13,396 nucleotides of DNA from an archaeon. Its GTDB lineage: Archaea; Thermoproteota; Nitrososphaeria; Nitrososphaerales; Nitrosopumilaceae. The notes below the pieces were generated by a model, which was given only the letters and a program-made list of their open reading frames with translations, was not told where the DNA came from and searched no databases. The stretch's first letter is position 1; every line of letters begins with the position of its first letter. Below are positions 1 through 7,661 of this stretch, piece after piece. The position numbers were made by a program, and so were the translations under genes. The DNA lies in the NCBI GenBank assembly GCA_005240025.1, contig SBBK01000167.1, positions 1-13,396 on the forward strand. The letters are read 5' to 3'.

Positions 1-2249
1 GAGCCAAGGGATTTTATTATTGATGAGATGTCACTTTCCTGTCTTTGTACATATTGGATTGCGACCTCGCCTGAGACGAACTCTAGTCTTACCACGCCGT
101 CCTGAATGCGTTCTGACTTTGTAATTTTTATCAGACCTAGTTCGCCGGTTCTTTTTACGTGGGTTCCACCGCAGGCCTCTACATCAAAGTCCTCGATTTT
201 TACGATTCTGACTGCCTTGACAGGAACAACCCCCCCCTGGTATATCCTAAAACCAAAGGTTTGTTCTGCCTGGCCACGCTCATATTCATTGATGGTGACT
301 TGAAGGTTTTTTTGAATAACCGAGTTTGCCACACACTCGATCTTCCTAACTTCTTCATCTGTCAGGCCAGAGTGGTGCGTAATGTCGATTCTCCCATAGT
401 CTTGTTCTTTAAAGGCAGAGTGCTGCCAGACCCAAGAGCCAAGTACGCTTCTGGCAGAGGAATTGATCACGTGGGTGCTCGTGTGGTGTTTTGTAATACT
501 CTGGCGCCTCTGAACGTCGACTAGACATTTTACAACGGTGCCTTCCTTTGGAGCGCTGCCCTTTATCTCGTGCAGCACGACATTTCCATGCTTTGTCACA
601 TCGACTACTGCAACCCCATCAATTTTGCCGTGGTCCGGCTCCTGCCCACCGCCCCTCGCATAAAAAGAGGTCTTGTCAAGGATGACGAACCTGGATCTGA
701 TTACTCTGAGGACCCGGGCGTCAAATGCCATTGGATCGTCTTTGTAAAAGAGCAGTTCAGTTTCAGGTATTTGCTGTAGATCAAACTCTTCTGTTTCTTT
801 CTTTTTTTCCGACTGGTGCAATTCAGAGAGCTTGGTGTAAAAGCTGTCTGGTATGTCTGAAATTATCCGGTGCTCCTTTAGGTAGTCTGGCGTTACCCCG
901 TCTGATTCGTAGAGACGTATCATGTCGTCAACTGCGAGAACTTTATTCTGATCTCTTATGGCGGAGGCAATCTTTTGCATTCGTGATTTTGATCCATGGT
1001 ATCTCCCTACCTCGATTCCAATTATTGTCTTAACCTCGCTTCGATACTGTTCCAGCTCCGGGTACGTCTTTTTCAGGTAATCAACGTGCCCATCAATTAA
1101 CTCATCGAGATCAAAGCTGACGCCCAGTCTGTCCATCGTTGCCATTATTCTCCTCAGGATTATCCTGAGGTTGTAGCCACCACCTACATTGCTTGGGAGT
1201 GCCCCATCAGAAATTGCAAAGATCAGGGTTCGGAGATGATCTATGGTCATGTAAACTCCCTCAAGGGGCGTTATGACTTTGTTCATCTTATCTTCTGAGA
1301 GATTTGATGCCTTGATTGCGGCTCTTCTCACCTGCGAGAGGTCGTGGTATTTTTCTAGACCCTTTGCTATCTCTATAAAGTATTTCGTCAGAACTGCCGG
1401 GTCTGCATCGATTCCTGTTTTTTGTATGAGTTTTTGTGTAACTGGACCAAAGCAACAGTCGTATGCGGTGGGCGTACCCATCGTAATCCAGGCAAAGCGC
1501 TCAAGTCCTGCACCCATGTCTATGATTCTCTGATCAAGCGTGGTGTGGTTTCCGAGCTCGCCCTGAAACTCGGTAAATACTGCATTGCCAAGCTCAAGGC
1601 CCCTGACGTAAAACTCTAGTGAAGAGCCAAATGATCCGCCTCCTGCCCAGACGTCCTCAACAAAAACTATCTCGTTTTTGTTTATACCAAATGGTTCTGT
1701 CAGCAATCTAAAATCAAGATCGACACATTCGTCCTTCCAGTAACCACTGTCATTTGGGATGCTGTGCTGACCAATCATACAAAAGCTGGAAAAATGTCTG
1801 CCTGTGACACCGACATTTTCAATGTCTTTGAAGCGGAGGCAAGTCTGTGGAACCACAAGAGGATTTGCCGGAAACTCAAAGACCACCTTTGAGCCCATCA
1901 CCCTCTGGAAATCGACAATAGAAGCAATTGTGAAATATAGGTCATCTCGCCACCGGCATACCACCGGATATCTGTTTACCGAGGCATGGCCATTTTTGAC
2001 AAAAAATGACTCGACCTGCTTCCATGCTTCCGTATAGTCGAATCGTTTGCTTGTGGGGGGATTCCCAATAAATGAATAGGTGTCCTCTGCGTGGTCAGGG
2101 CACGCGTCTCTGCCACCGTCCACCGTCCAGAAAAATCTCTTGCATACAGAACATGACCTGCGCACAAACCCATGTTCAGAAAATAATCTGACCTTGTAGT
2201 ATCTGTCCGGCTCTGACGAAAACTTGGCAAGAATCTCTTCCTTGTTCAT
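1..2249 (-). CDS. alaS: Alanyl-tRNA synthetase, archaeal type (3' end cut by window edge)
   Basis: Charges tRNA-Ala with alanine in the cytoplasm and hydrolyses mischarged Ser/Gly-tRNA-Ala. The frame is open from the ATG at 2249 to the left edge (749 codons, no internal stop), so the C-terminal oligomerisation part is missing; archaeal AlaS is usually around 900 aa. The N-terminus carries a zinc-finger-like set, Cys33, Cys36, Cys50 and His53, typical of archaeal AlaS. The class II core follows, with CLRFKDIENVGVTGRH at about residues 137-152 as motif 2 (Arg139). The editing domain has HHTSTH at 588-593 and CGGTH at 693-697, the metal-binding HxxxH/CxxxH set. The start is fixed by a TATA-like box 25 nt upstream. 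It is divergent from the hypothetical gene at 2327. Identity is very secure. Confidence 0.97.
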   Translation of the reverse strand, partial: MNKEEILAKFSSEPDRYYKVRLFSEHGFVRRSCSVCKRFFWTVDGGRDACPDHAEDTYSFIGNPPTSKRFDYTEAWKQVESFFVKNGHASVNRYPVVCRWRDDLYFTIASIVDFQRVMGSKVVFEFPANPLVVPQTCLRFKDIENVGVTGRHFSSFCMIGQHSIPNDSGYWKDECVDLDFRLLTEPFGINKNEIVFVEDVWAGGGSFGSSLEFYVRGLELGNAVFTEFQGELGNHTTLDQRIIDMGAGLERFAWITMGTPTAYDCCFGPVTQKLIQKTGIDADPAVLTKYFIEIAKGLEKYHDLSQVRRAAIKASNLSEDKMNKVITPLEGVYMTIDHLRTLIFAISDGALPSNVGGGYNLRIILRRIMATMDRLGVSFDLDELIDGHVDYLKKTYPELEQYRSEVKTIIGIEVGRYHGSKSRMQKIASAIRDQNKVLAVDDMIRLYESDGVTPDYLKEHRIISDIPDSFYTKLSELHQSEKKKETEEFDLQQIPETELLFYKDDPMAFDARVLRVIRSRFVILDKTSFYARGGGQEPDHGKIDGVAVVDVTKHGNVVLHEIKGSAPKEGTVVKCLVDVQRRQSITKHHTSTHVINSSARSVLGSWVWQHSAFKEQDYGRIDITHHSGLTDEEVRKIECVANSVIQKNLQVTINEYERGQAEQTFGFRIYQGGVVPVKAVRIVKIEDFDVEACGGTHVKRTGELGLIKITKSERIQDGVVRLEFVSGEVAIQYVQRQESDISSIIKSLG

Positions 2250-2269
2250 CTTCTGAGACTCGGACTGAC

Positions 2270-2278
2270 TAATATTAA
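2270..2278 (-). promoter_or_regulatory. TATA-like box for alaS
   Basis: Reads TTAATATTA on the minus strand, centred 25 nt before the alaS ATG. This spacing would put the transcription start on or next to the start codon, i.e. a leaderless mRNA. Inferred from position and composition. Confidence 0.6.
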
Positions 2279-2297
2279 GGAGTATTGCCGCCAAAAA

Positions 2298-2304
2298 TTA
2301 AATA
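2298..2304 (+). promoter_or_regulatory. TATA-like box for the hypothetical gene at 2327
   Basis: TTAAATA within an A/T-rich run, centred about 26 nt before the ATG at 2327. It argues for the ATG at 2327 as start rather than the TTG at 2285, which lies upstream of this box. Confidence 0.55.
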
Positions 2305-2326
2305 CACTGCCGTCCGCCATTTTCTC

Positions 2327-2839
2327 ATGTTCGGCCGCAAAAAAGAAGCACTAAAGGAAGGCGAATACATCTTTGCATCAAAACCGGACGGTCCATATCG
2401 AAACATGATCTTTGGAGTGGCTACCGGTGTTGAGGGTTCAAAAATTGGTGTGAGCGGCACAATAGTAAATCCTGTAGGCCTAAAAAACAAGGTTTCCCAG
2501 GGAAAGGCGGGCCCTCGATCGGCTGAAATACTTGCAGCACCCACGCCGGCAAACTGCATTTTCGCATTTATCTACAGAACAGAACACGAGACATTCAACG
2601 AGATCCTCGATCTGGATGAAAACAAGGTCATTCTGATATCATCAAAAATGTATTCAGTTTTGGATGGGTGGATACGCGAGTCACTCTCCGAACTCCTCAA
2701 TAACGTTTTGTCCCTACCTGATGGCCAAGAGCGAGATCAGGCAAAGCGAGTACTAAAGCAAAGAATGGACACCCTATACGACAAAAATCTAAAACAAAAC
2801 CTCTACTCTATTTGTCGAAGTCTGAAAATTCTCAATTAG
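2327..2839 (+). CDS. Conserved-looking hypothetical protein, 170 aa
   Basis: Not recognised. The frame could extend to a TTG at 2285, but the ATG at 2327 has a TATA-like box 26 nt upstream, so the 170-aa form beginning MFGRKKEALKEG is preferred. It begins basic (FGRKK). The first ~90 residues are rich in Gly, Val and Ile, suggesting a beta-rich domain (KPDGPYRNMIFGVATGVEG). The last ~60 residues are charged and probably helical (a run through ERDQAKRVLKQRMDTLYDK). There is no signal peptide, membrane segment or metal motif. It is divergent from alaS and 42 nt upstream of rpl12 in the same direction. A link to translation is only a guess from neighbours; codon use resembles the genes around it. 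Confidence 0.75.
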   Translation: MFGRKKEALKEGEYIFASKPDGPYRNMIFGVATGVEGSKIGVSGTIVNPVGLKNKVSQGKAGPRSAEILAAPTPANCIFAFIYRTEHETFNEILDLDENKVILISSKMYSVLDGWIRESLSELLNNVLSLPDGQERDQAKRVLKQRMDTLYDKNLKQNLYSICRSLKILN

Positions 2840-2847
2840 CCTGATAG

Positions 2848-2856
2848 TTTTATATT
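2848..2856 (+). promoter_or_regulatory. TATA-like box for rpl12
   Basis: TTTATATTA centred 30 nt before the rpl12 ATG, the strongest TATA match in the window. This fits a highly expressed ribosomal protein gene with a very short or absent leader. Confidence 0.65.
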
Positions 2857-2881
2857 ATCCACAAATGGCAGTCACCATACA

Positions 2882-3181
2882 ATGGAATACGTTTACGCTG
2901 CATTAATTTTGCACAAGCTAAAAAAGGAAATTAATGAAGCTAACATTAGCAGCATAATCAAGGCTTCCGGCGCAGCAGTCAACGACGCCCAAGTAAAGGC
3001 CCTAGTTTCAGCCCTTGCCGATGTAAATATTGAAGAGGCAATCAAGGCTGCACCAGTGGCCGTTGCAGCAGCACCAGCCGCAGCAGCACCTGCAGGCGGT
3101 GAAGAGAAAAAGAAAGATGAGACGCCTGCAGCAAAAACCGAAGAGCAAGCAATGGAAGGCCTCGCCTCGCTGTTTGGCTAA
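2882..3181 (+). CDS. rpl12: Ribosomal protein L12 / P1 (large-subunit stalk)
   Basis: Acidic stalk protein of the archaeal 50S subunit; dimers bind L10/P0 and recruit translation factors. The 99 aa match the family in length and layout: an N-terminal helical dimerisation domain starting MEYVYAALILHKL and running to about residue 55, an Ala/Pro-rich hinge (about 56-72), a charged Glu/Lys linker, and a short tail ending EGLASLFG, the expected factor-binding motif at the extreme C-terminus. It has its own TATA-like box and is followed by a T-rich palindrome, so it is probably monocistronic. L10, its usual operon partner, is not in the window next to it. Identity is very secure. Confidence 0.96.
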   Translation: MEYVYAALILHKLKKEINEANISSIIKASGAAVNDAQVKALVSALADVNIEEAIKAAPVAVAAAPAAAAPAGGEEKKKDETPAAKTEEQAMEGLASLFG

Positions 3182-3200
3182 AATTTCAATCATTTTACAT

Positions 3201-3212
3201 ATTTTTAAAAAT
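3201..3212. terminator. Bidirectional T-tract terminator between rpl12 and the KAS-III-like gene
   Basis: Perfect 12-nt palindrome ATTTTTAAAAAT in the 46-nt gap between two convergent genes. Each strand shows a T5 run just after its own gene, and archaeal intrinsic termination relies mainly on T-tracts. The same core recurs at 13161. Confidence 0.5.
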
Positions 3213-3227
3213 CCGGCAATGGCGTTT

Positions 3228-4307
3228 TCATGCACTGTAAAGGAACGCGTTTGCCCCCTCCCAGCCATAATCAACAATTCCGCCAAGTTCGCCCTTGTTC
3301 AAGACTCTGCGCCTTATTGACTCGCTGACAAGTTGCAGTGAGCTTGCAGCTCCTGTGTTGCCGGTCTCCCTCATCAGGTCATAGGTAAGTGCTGCCTTGG
3401 TTTTTTCAATACCGCAGCGTTCTCTGACATAGTCCACAAAAACTTTTCCCGCAGAATGAAGCCCCCAGGACTTGACCCTTGCACAGTCTTCTGGAAATTT
3501 CTGTCTTATTTGTGAAATGTTTTCCAGGCAAAGTTCCGCAGACCTCTCCTTTAGAAGTTTTGAATTGACATTCATGTCAAAGACCATCCTGTGCATGTTG
3601 TCCGGTGCAAGACTGAGCGTTGCCTTTTTGTATCCATCAGGGCTTGTATCCTTGCGCGAGCAAATGGTGTCGGTGTCTACCCGGGCAATTTTTTCTCCAG
3701 ATTCAGATAGTATTGCAGCCGCTGTTACGTCACTGAAAACCAAAAAATAGATAAAATTGTTAAAGTCCTTTTTGTTTTTCATTGTGACGCGGTCTACCTG
3801 TTTTATTCGGTCCAAAAACCAGCCGGTGTAGTACGTGCCGATTAAAACAAGTGCGTCTCCTTTGCCCAAGGCAAAATGCCCTGCAGCGTTGAGCATGGCT
3901 TCAGAAAACGACGAACACGCAAGACCTTGAAAGTTCTGCGTTCGAATTTCCTTGCTCAGGCCAAGCCTTGCTGTAACTTCTACGGTTGGTGCCGGGTCGA
4001 GGTATTGCTGGCAGTCATTAATGGTGATGAGCAGTCCTATATTTTCTGGCTTGCACAGTATTTTTTTGGCACTTGTGACGTACATGTCATTTAGTCTTAT
4101 TTCTGGGGGCAAATAGTCAGTTCCATCAAACTTTACTCTGGATAAATCATAGGATTTGTAGACTTGGGAAATTCCCAATTCTTTTTTGCAAAACTCCTTG
4201 ACTTCCTCATCAAGCTTGTCTTTGAGAAGGTCGTCGACTATCTCTTTTATCGTATAGGAATATCTGGCAAAACCAATGTCGATGTCGGATATGTTGATGG
4301 CCGGCAT
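3228..4307 (-). CDS. Thiolase-fold ketoacyl synthase III / type III PKS-like enzyme
   Basis: Predicted to catalyse decarboxylative or non-decarboxylative Claisen condensation of acyl-CoA thioesters; the substrate is unknown. The 359 aa match KAS III, chalcone-synthase and plant 3-ketoacyl-CoA-synthase enzymes in length. A full catalytic triad can be placed: Cys131 in GLACSSFSEA, His284 in SWGLHSAGK and Asn317 in ETGNTGAASS. The His and Asn contexts resemble the plant KCS/CHS side of the superfamily. The C-terminal Gly-rich stretch GGIVDYGWEGANAF replaces the usual GFGPG or GGGxxWG loop. The N-terminal ~80 residues resemble no family I can name. It starts 1 nt after the stop of the LLM gene with no visible Shine-Dalgarno, so translation is probably coupled. 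HMG-CoA synthase is a less likely alternative. Fold confident, reaction unknown. Confidence 0.85.
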   Translation of the reverse strand: MPAINISDIDIGFARYSYTIKEIVDDLLKDKLDEEVKEFCKKELGISQVYKSYDLSRVKFDGTDYLPPEIRLNDMYVTSAKKILCKPENIGLLITINDCQQYLDPAPTVEVTARLGLSKEIRTQNFQGLACSSFSEAMLNAAGHFALGKGDALVLIGTYYTGWFLDRIKQVDRVTMKNKKDFNNFIYFLVFSDVTAAAILSESGEKIARVDTDTICSRKDTSPDGYKKATLSLAPDNMHRMVFDMNVNSKLLKERSAELCLENISQIRQKFPEDCARVKSWGLHSAGKVFVDYVRERCGIEKTKAALTYDLMRETGNTGAASSLQLVSESIRRRVLNKGELGGIVDYGWEGANAFLYSA

Positions 4308-4308
4308 T

Positions 4309-5238
4309 TCAGAGCAGGCCTGCCAACTTTTCCAAATTTTTGAAAAAACCTACACCATAAGCGTCTTTTGGCAGATCAAAGCCAGCCATGACAGTTTTAA
4401 TCTCGACTCTGTCTGCAAACTGTCTTGTCTTTTCGGCACATTCTCTGACACTGCCAAATGTTGCCAGTTCCAGTACCATTTTATCGCTTACGTGTCGCGC
4501 CGCCTCGCGCAGCCCCTCTCTTGCAAATGTCTGGCGTATCATTCTGACCTCCTTTTTGTAACCTGCCTTTTCCAGCGGTCTGGAATAAAACTCGTTTGCA
4601 CCGACATATCCAGCTATTGTACTTTTTGCTCCGGTTTTAGCGTTTTCAAGATACGTGGGCCTAATTGAAACAACGTCGAATTTGTCATAGTCTCTGCCTG
4701 TTGCGGCAAGCATGTTTTTTATGATTTTGATGCTGCGCCTGATCTCACTCTCTGGTTTCAAAAAAAACACAACCCCGTCTGCGTGTTTAGCCGCAAGCCT
4801 GGTCATAATGTCTCCTACGGCTGCCCAGTAAACGGGTCCTGTATGGTGTTTTTTTATAAAATCTGTATAATTTTTGATTCTGGCAAGCGGCCTTTCAAAT
4901 TTTTTATCATACATTTTTTCCACGACTACTGGAGCACTCGTTCCGACCCCAAGAACAAACCTGCCGTCAGATTTTTGGTAAATTTTCTTTGTCATTTCCA
5001 GCATTGTTTTTCTGTTACGCGAGTAAACATTGACAATGCCTGTACCAAGTGTGGTGTTTTGAATTTTTGATGCAATGGTATCAAGTGCTTGCAGCGCATC
5101 AACTCCTGCAAAGCTTGGGTGCGTCTCTGCAACAAAATAAAAATCAAGCATGCTTGCATCAGTTATTGTAGCGGCTTTTTTTATTGCGTTCAGCGGTGCC
5201 CTGATGCCAAGTTCTATTCCTGTTTTTGACCGCATCAT
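4309..5238 (-). CDS. Luciferase-like (LLM) oxidoreductase, probably F420-dependent
   Basis: A TIM-barrel flavin/F420 oxidoreductase of the bacterial-luciferase-like family, nearest in style to methylene-tetrahydromethanopterin reductase (Mer)-type proteins. Hallmarks seen: LGTGIVNVYSRN at about 64-75, RFVLGVGTSAP at about 93-103, and PVYWAAVGDIMTRLAAKHADGVVF at about 135-158 (a barrel strand plus cofactor-binding helix). At 309 aa it is close to the family norm of 320-350. The family typically moves a hydride between F420H2 and a substrate, or acts as an FMN monooxygenase; the sequence alone does not decide. The start is ATG 5238, or the adjacent ATG 5235, which fits the upstream TATA-like box equally well. 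It is 42 nt downstream of lpd and 1 nt upstream of the KAS-like gene. A true Mer is possible but the substrate is not assignable. Confidence 0.85.
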   Translation of the reverse strand: MMRSKTGIELGIRAPLNAIKKAATITDASMLDFYFVAETHPSFAGVDALQALDTIASKIQNTTLGTGIVNVYSRNRKTMLEMTKKIYQKSDGRFVLGVGTSAPVVVEKMYDKKFERPLARIKNYTDFIKKHHTGPVYWAAVGDIMTRLAAKHADGVVFFLKPESEIRRSIKIIKNMLAATGRDYDKFDVVSIRPTYLENAKTGAKSTIAGYVGANEFYSRPLEKAGYKKEVRMIRQTFAREGLREAARHVSDKMVLELATFGSVRECAEKTRQFADRVEIKTVMAGFDLPKDAYGVGFFKNLEKLAGLL

Positions 5239-5257
5239 GTTCTGAACAAATTATATG

Positions 5258-5266
5258 TCATAAATT
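5258..5266 (-). promoter_or_regulatory. TATA-like box for the LLM-KAS gene pair
   Basis: AATTTATGA on the minus strand, centred 24-27 nt before the two adjacent candidate ATG codons (5238, 5235). It suggests the LLM-KAS pair can be transcribed on its own as well as by read-through from lpd. Confidence 0.45.
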
Positions 5267-5280
5267 CCATCTGGACTCTG

Positions 5281-6603
5281 TCAGGTTTTGCCAGTCTTTG
5301 GCAGATGTATGGCCATGCCATCAATGTCTTTCAGTGCGTCTACAAACGATTCAGGCAGTGTCGGATGCACGTGGATGGTCTCAAAGACATCCTGCGGTTT
5401 TAGTCGCATCTTAATTGCCAGTGCGGCCTCGCCAATCAGCTCCCCGGCATGGGGCGCAATCATTACTGCGCCAACCAGCACCCCGTTATTTTCAAAAACC
5501 TTGATCATACCTCTTGTCTCTCCAAGGCAGCTTGCTTTTGCACTCGCAGCAAGGGAGAATTCGCCTTTTTTTCCTTCAAATTTGCCTACAAAGGCCAGTT
5601 CGGGATATGTAAAGACACATGCAGGAACTGCGCTGTAATCGATTTTACTTTTGATGCCCATCAAATTTTGTGCTGCAATCTCGCCCTGCTTTGCCGCCAC
5701 ATGCGCAAGTTCATACACGCCGGTGACATCGCCTATGGCAAATATGCCTGGAACATTTGTTTCCATTTTTTCGTTTACAACTATGCCATTTCTTTCAAAT
5801 TCTATGCCGATTCTGTTCAGCTCATCTGGATTTATGTTGGGATGCCTGCCAGTGCTAACAAGTATTTTCTCAGATTCTATTTTTTGCCCGTCAGCAATAA
5901 CTGCTTTATCTGTAATTCTCTCAACTTTGGTTTTTGTCATTATGTTGATACCATCCATCCTCATGTATTTTTCAATGATCTTCCCAATCTCTGCCGGATG
6001 TGCAGGCAAGAGGTGCTCTTCTGCCTCTATCAGAGAAACCCGGCACCCAAACGCATTCAAAATGGCGGCAAACTCGCAACCGCTGTAGCCTCCGCCAACA
6101 ACTGTAATTGTCTCTGGCAGCTCATCAAGATCCAGGATAGCGCTGGTCGACAAGACGTTGCCGCCAAATTCGTATCCTTGTATACAAACAGGATGACTGC
6201 CGGTGGCAATGACTATGTGTTTTGCTTCTATTTCTTTTCCATTTACAAAAACCTTGTTTTGCGACAAAATGCCGGCAGTACCTTGTATTATGTCAACTCC
6301 GTTGCTCTCAAGGAGGAGCCTTATACCATGAGCCAGCTTGTCCACGGTTGCCTGCATTCTGGACCTGAGAACTTTATAATCTATCTTGATGCTGATGTCC
6401 ATGCCATTCTTTTTTGAGTAGTTGGCCCTTCGTATGGTGTCGCCTGCGGCATGTAGGAATTTTGTAGGGATGCAGCCTCGCTGTGTGCAGGTTCCACCCA
6501 AACCGCCCTTTTCTATTAGGCATATTTTGCCTCCAAGCTGGGCGGCCCTAATGGCACAAGAATACCCGCCGGGACCTCCGCCAATAATTACCGCATCGTA
6601 CAC
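5281..6603 (-). CDS. lpdA: Dihydrolipoyl dehydrogenase (L-protein)
   Basis: FAD/NAD disulfide oxidoreductase that re-oxidises the dihydrolipoyl arm of GcvH and reduces NAD+. Seen: FAD-binding IIGGGPGG at 6-13; redox disulfide Cys39/Cys44 in GGTCTQRGCIPTK; ATGS at 133-136; NAD-binding GGGYSGCEFA from 170, with Glu193 ending the second strand, which favours NAD+ over NADP+; IGDV at 290-293; and the C-terminal HVHPTLPE with His413 and Glu418 as the catalytic pair. At 440 aa it is 20-35 shorter than most homologues, but all catalytic parts are present. The start is GTG at 6603; a stop lies two codons upstream and a TATA-like box is 26 nt upstream. The gene follows lplA after 39 nt. With no pyruvate or oxoglutarate dehydrogenase in view, the partner is probably GcvH. 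Confidence 0.95.
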   Translation of the reverse strand: MYDAVIIGGGPGGYSCAIRAAQLGGKICLIEKGGLGGTCTQRGCIPTKFLHAAGDTIRRANYSKKNGMDISIKIDYKVLRSRMQATVDKLAHGIRLLLESNGVDIIQGTAGILSQNKVFVNGKEIEAKHIVIATGSHPVCIQGYEFGGNVLSTSAILDLDELPETITVVGGGYSGCEFAAILNAFGCRVSLIEAEEHLLPAHPAEIGKIIEKYMRMDGINIMTKTKVERITDKAVIADGQKIESEKILVSTGRHPNINPDELNRIGIEFERNGIVVNEKMETNVPGIFAIGDVTGVYELAHVAAKQGEIAAQNLMGIKSKIDYSAVPACVFTYPELAFVGKFEGKKGEFSLAASAKASCLGETRGMIKVFENNGVLVGAVMIAPHAGELIGEAALAIKMRLKPQDVFETIHVHPTLPESFVDALKDIDGMAIHLPKTGKT

Positions 6604-6624
6604 GAATCAGAATCAGTACTCATA

Positions 6625-6633
6625 GCAATAAAT
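6625..6633 (-). promoter_or_regulatory. TATA-like box for lpd
   Basis: Within AAGATTTATTG on the minus strand, centred about 26 nt before the lpd GTG and lying wholly in the 39-nt lplA-lpd gap. It shares the AAGATTTA core with the gcvT box. Confidence 0.5.
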
Positions 6634-6642
6634 CTTGATGCA

Positions 6643-7371
6643 TCATCTTTTCCAGTTCCACCGCTTTGTTGCATATTTCTCCCTGACCAGTTTTTTTGCC
6701 ATGTCTTGTTCTTGCCAGGCTAACGCATCAATGACAGGTTCTGCATTAAATTTCTCGCCAAATCCTGCCTTTAGCGCAGTTGCTGTCTCATCAAATGTTC
6801 TGTTCAAAACTGTGATTCTCTGTCTTGCATCTGTTATTGTCTTGTCATGTATTTTCTCTGGTGCCACCTTCAACACAGAAAACATTTTTTCTATATCAGC
6901 ATCAAGCAGTATGGTGCCGTGCTGGAGCAGGACATTTTTTTTCCGTGTCTGCGCATTGCCTGAAACTTTTTTCCCGTTAATGGTTATGTCGTTTATTGGC
7001 GAAAATTTCGCGGAAAAACCAAGCCTGCCAAGTCCAATAATTACTGCGTCGCAGATGACCTTGTATGATTCCATTATGTTTTTGTCGTATGATTTTGTCA
7101 AAAACGAGTATGTCAATTCCGAATCGTGAAATACTGCTCCCCCACCAGTAATTCTTCTGACAACATCGATGCCATACTTATTGCACGTGGTGACATTTAC
7201 TTCTCGCTCAAGTGACTGAAAGTAACCAATTGACACGGCTGCAGGCCTCCAGCCATAAAGCCTCAATGTCGGCGTATCTCCAAGACCCTCAAGTAATGCC
7301 TCATCAATTGCCATGTTCCAAGGAGCAGAATTGTAACCAGTCTCTAGCACTCGAATTCCATCAATGTTCAT
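6643..7371 (-). CDS. lplA: Lipoate-protein ligase A, catalytic subunit of a split ligase
   Basis: Activates lipoate (or octanoate) with ATP and transfers it to the lysine of lipoyl domains, here most likely GcvH. The 242 aa cover only the large catalytic domain; bacterial one-piece LplA is about 340 aa. Motifs: the lipoate loop RRITGGGAVFHD at 72-83, NGKKVSGNAQ at 132-141 with the catalytic lysine (Lys135 by alignment with the RKVSGSA motif of E. coli), and QHGTILLDADI at 150-160. The missing C-terminal domain is encoded by the gene just upstream, whose stop overlaps this start by 4 nt (ATGA), pointing to stoichiometric co-translation. This matches the two-protein ligase known from Thermoplasma acidophilum. 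An octanoyltransferase role is an alternative. Confidence 0.93.
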   Translation of the reverse strand: MNIDGIRVLETGYNSAPWNMAIDEALLEGLGDTPTLRLYGWRPAAVSIGYFQSLEREVNVTTCNKYGIDVVRRITGGGAVFHDSELTYSFLTKSYDKNIMESYKVICDAVIIGLGRLGFSAKFSPINDITINGKKVSGNAQTRKKNVLLQHGTILLDADIEKMFSVLKVAPEKIHDKTITDARQRITVLNRTFDETATALKAGFGEKFNAEPVIDALAWQEQDMAKKLVREKYATKRWNWKR

Positions 7372-7640
7372 TTATCCAAACACCCCAAAATTGCCTCTGT
7401 CATGGCTTGTGAGTCAAAACCAAAAACCTGTGAATCAGTCAAACTTCTCTCAACTACTTCCATAATGGCACTCTTTTCCAGTTTCGTGCCTACCAATTCT
7501 CCTTCAAGTCTTTCTAGGCTTTCTTCTGGATGTATGAAAAAATCCCCAGTGATGGTAATTTGCTGTATTGTGTCTTTTTCGTATTTTAGAAAAACCCTGA
7601 TCAGCTTTTGCGATTTGTAGGTATTGGTAGATTCTTTCAC
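7368..7640 (-). CDS. lplB: Lipoate ligase accessory subunit (LplB; C-terminal domain of LplA)
   Basis: A 90-aa protein matching the stand-alone C-terminal domain of lipoate ligase. In characterised archaeal split ligases this domain is required together with the catalytic protein. The pattern is KLIRVFLKYEKDTIQQ, then ITITGDFFIHPEESLERLE, then a helix and a closing segment ending EAILGCLDK. The ITGDFF-HPEE block is the family signature. The start is taken as GTG at 7640; the frame upstream runs only to the gcvPB stop region (TAG at 7662-7664) and has no better start. It lies 21 nt downstream of gcvPB and overlaps lplA by 4 nt. A weak TATA-like GAATTAT lies about 27 nt upstream, so a minor internal promoter is possible. 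Confidence 0.85.
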   Translation of the reverse strand: MKESTNTYKSQKLIRVFLKYEKDTIQQITITGDFFIHPEESLERLEGELVGTKLEKSAIMEVVERSLTDSQVFGFDSQAMTEAILGCLDK

Positions 7641-7661
7641 AAAATGGTCTAGGTTTTGGTG

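Noticed and set aside
2285..2326. TTG start giving a 184-aa form of the hypothetical protein
   Set aside because: The TATA-like box at 2298-2304 lies downstream of this TTG, and the ATG at 2327 fits leaderless spacing.
3030..3320. Overlapping frames on both strands across rpl12 (e.g. 96 aa plus, 92 aa minus)
   Set aside because: They are shadows caused by the Ala-rich GCA repeats of the L12 hinge. Translations are Gln-rich or Cys-rich low-complexity sequence.
4314..4323. GCAGGCCTGC perfect 10-nt palindrome
   Set aside because: It lies within the last codons of the LLM gene. Its composition is explained by coding sequence, and no promoter is nearby.
5449..6417. 322-codon plus-strand open frame antisense to lpd
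   Set aside because: It is a shadow of the strongly supported lpd gene. Its translation is rich in Cys, Phe and Asn with no recognisable motif, and it has no promoter or SD.
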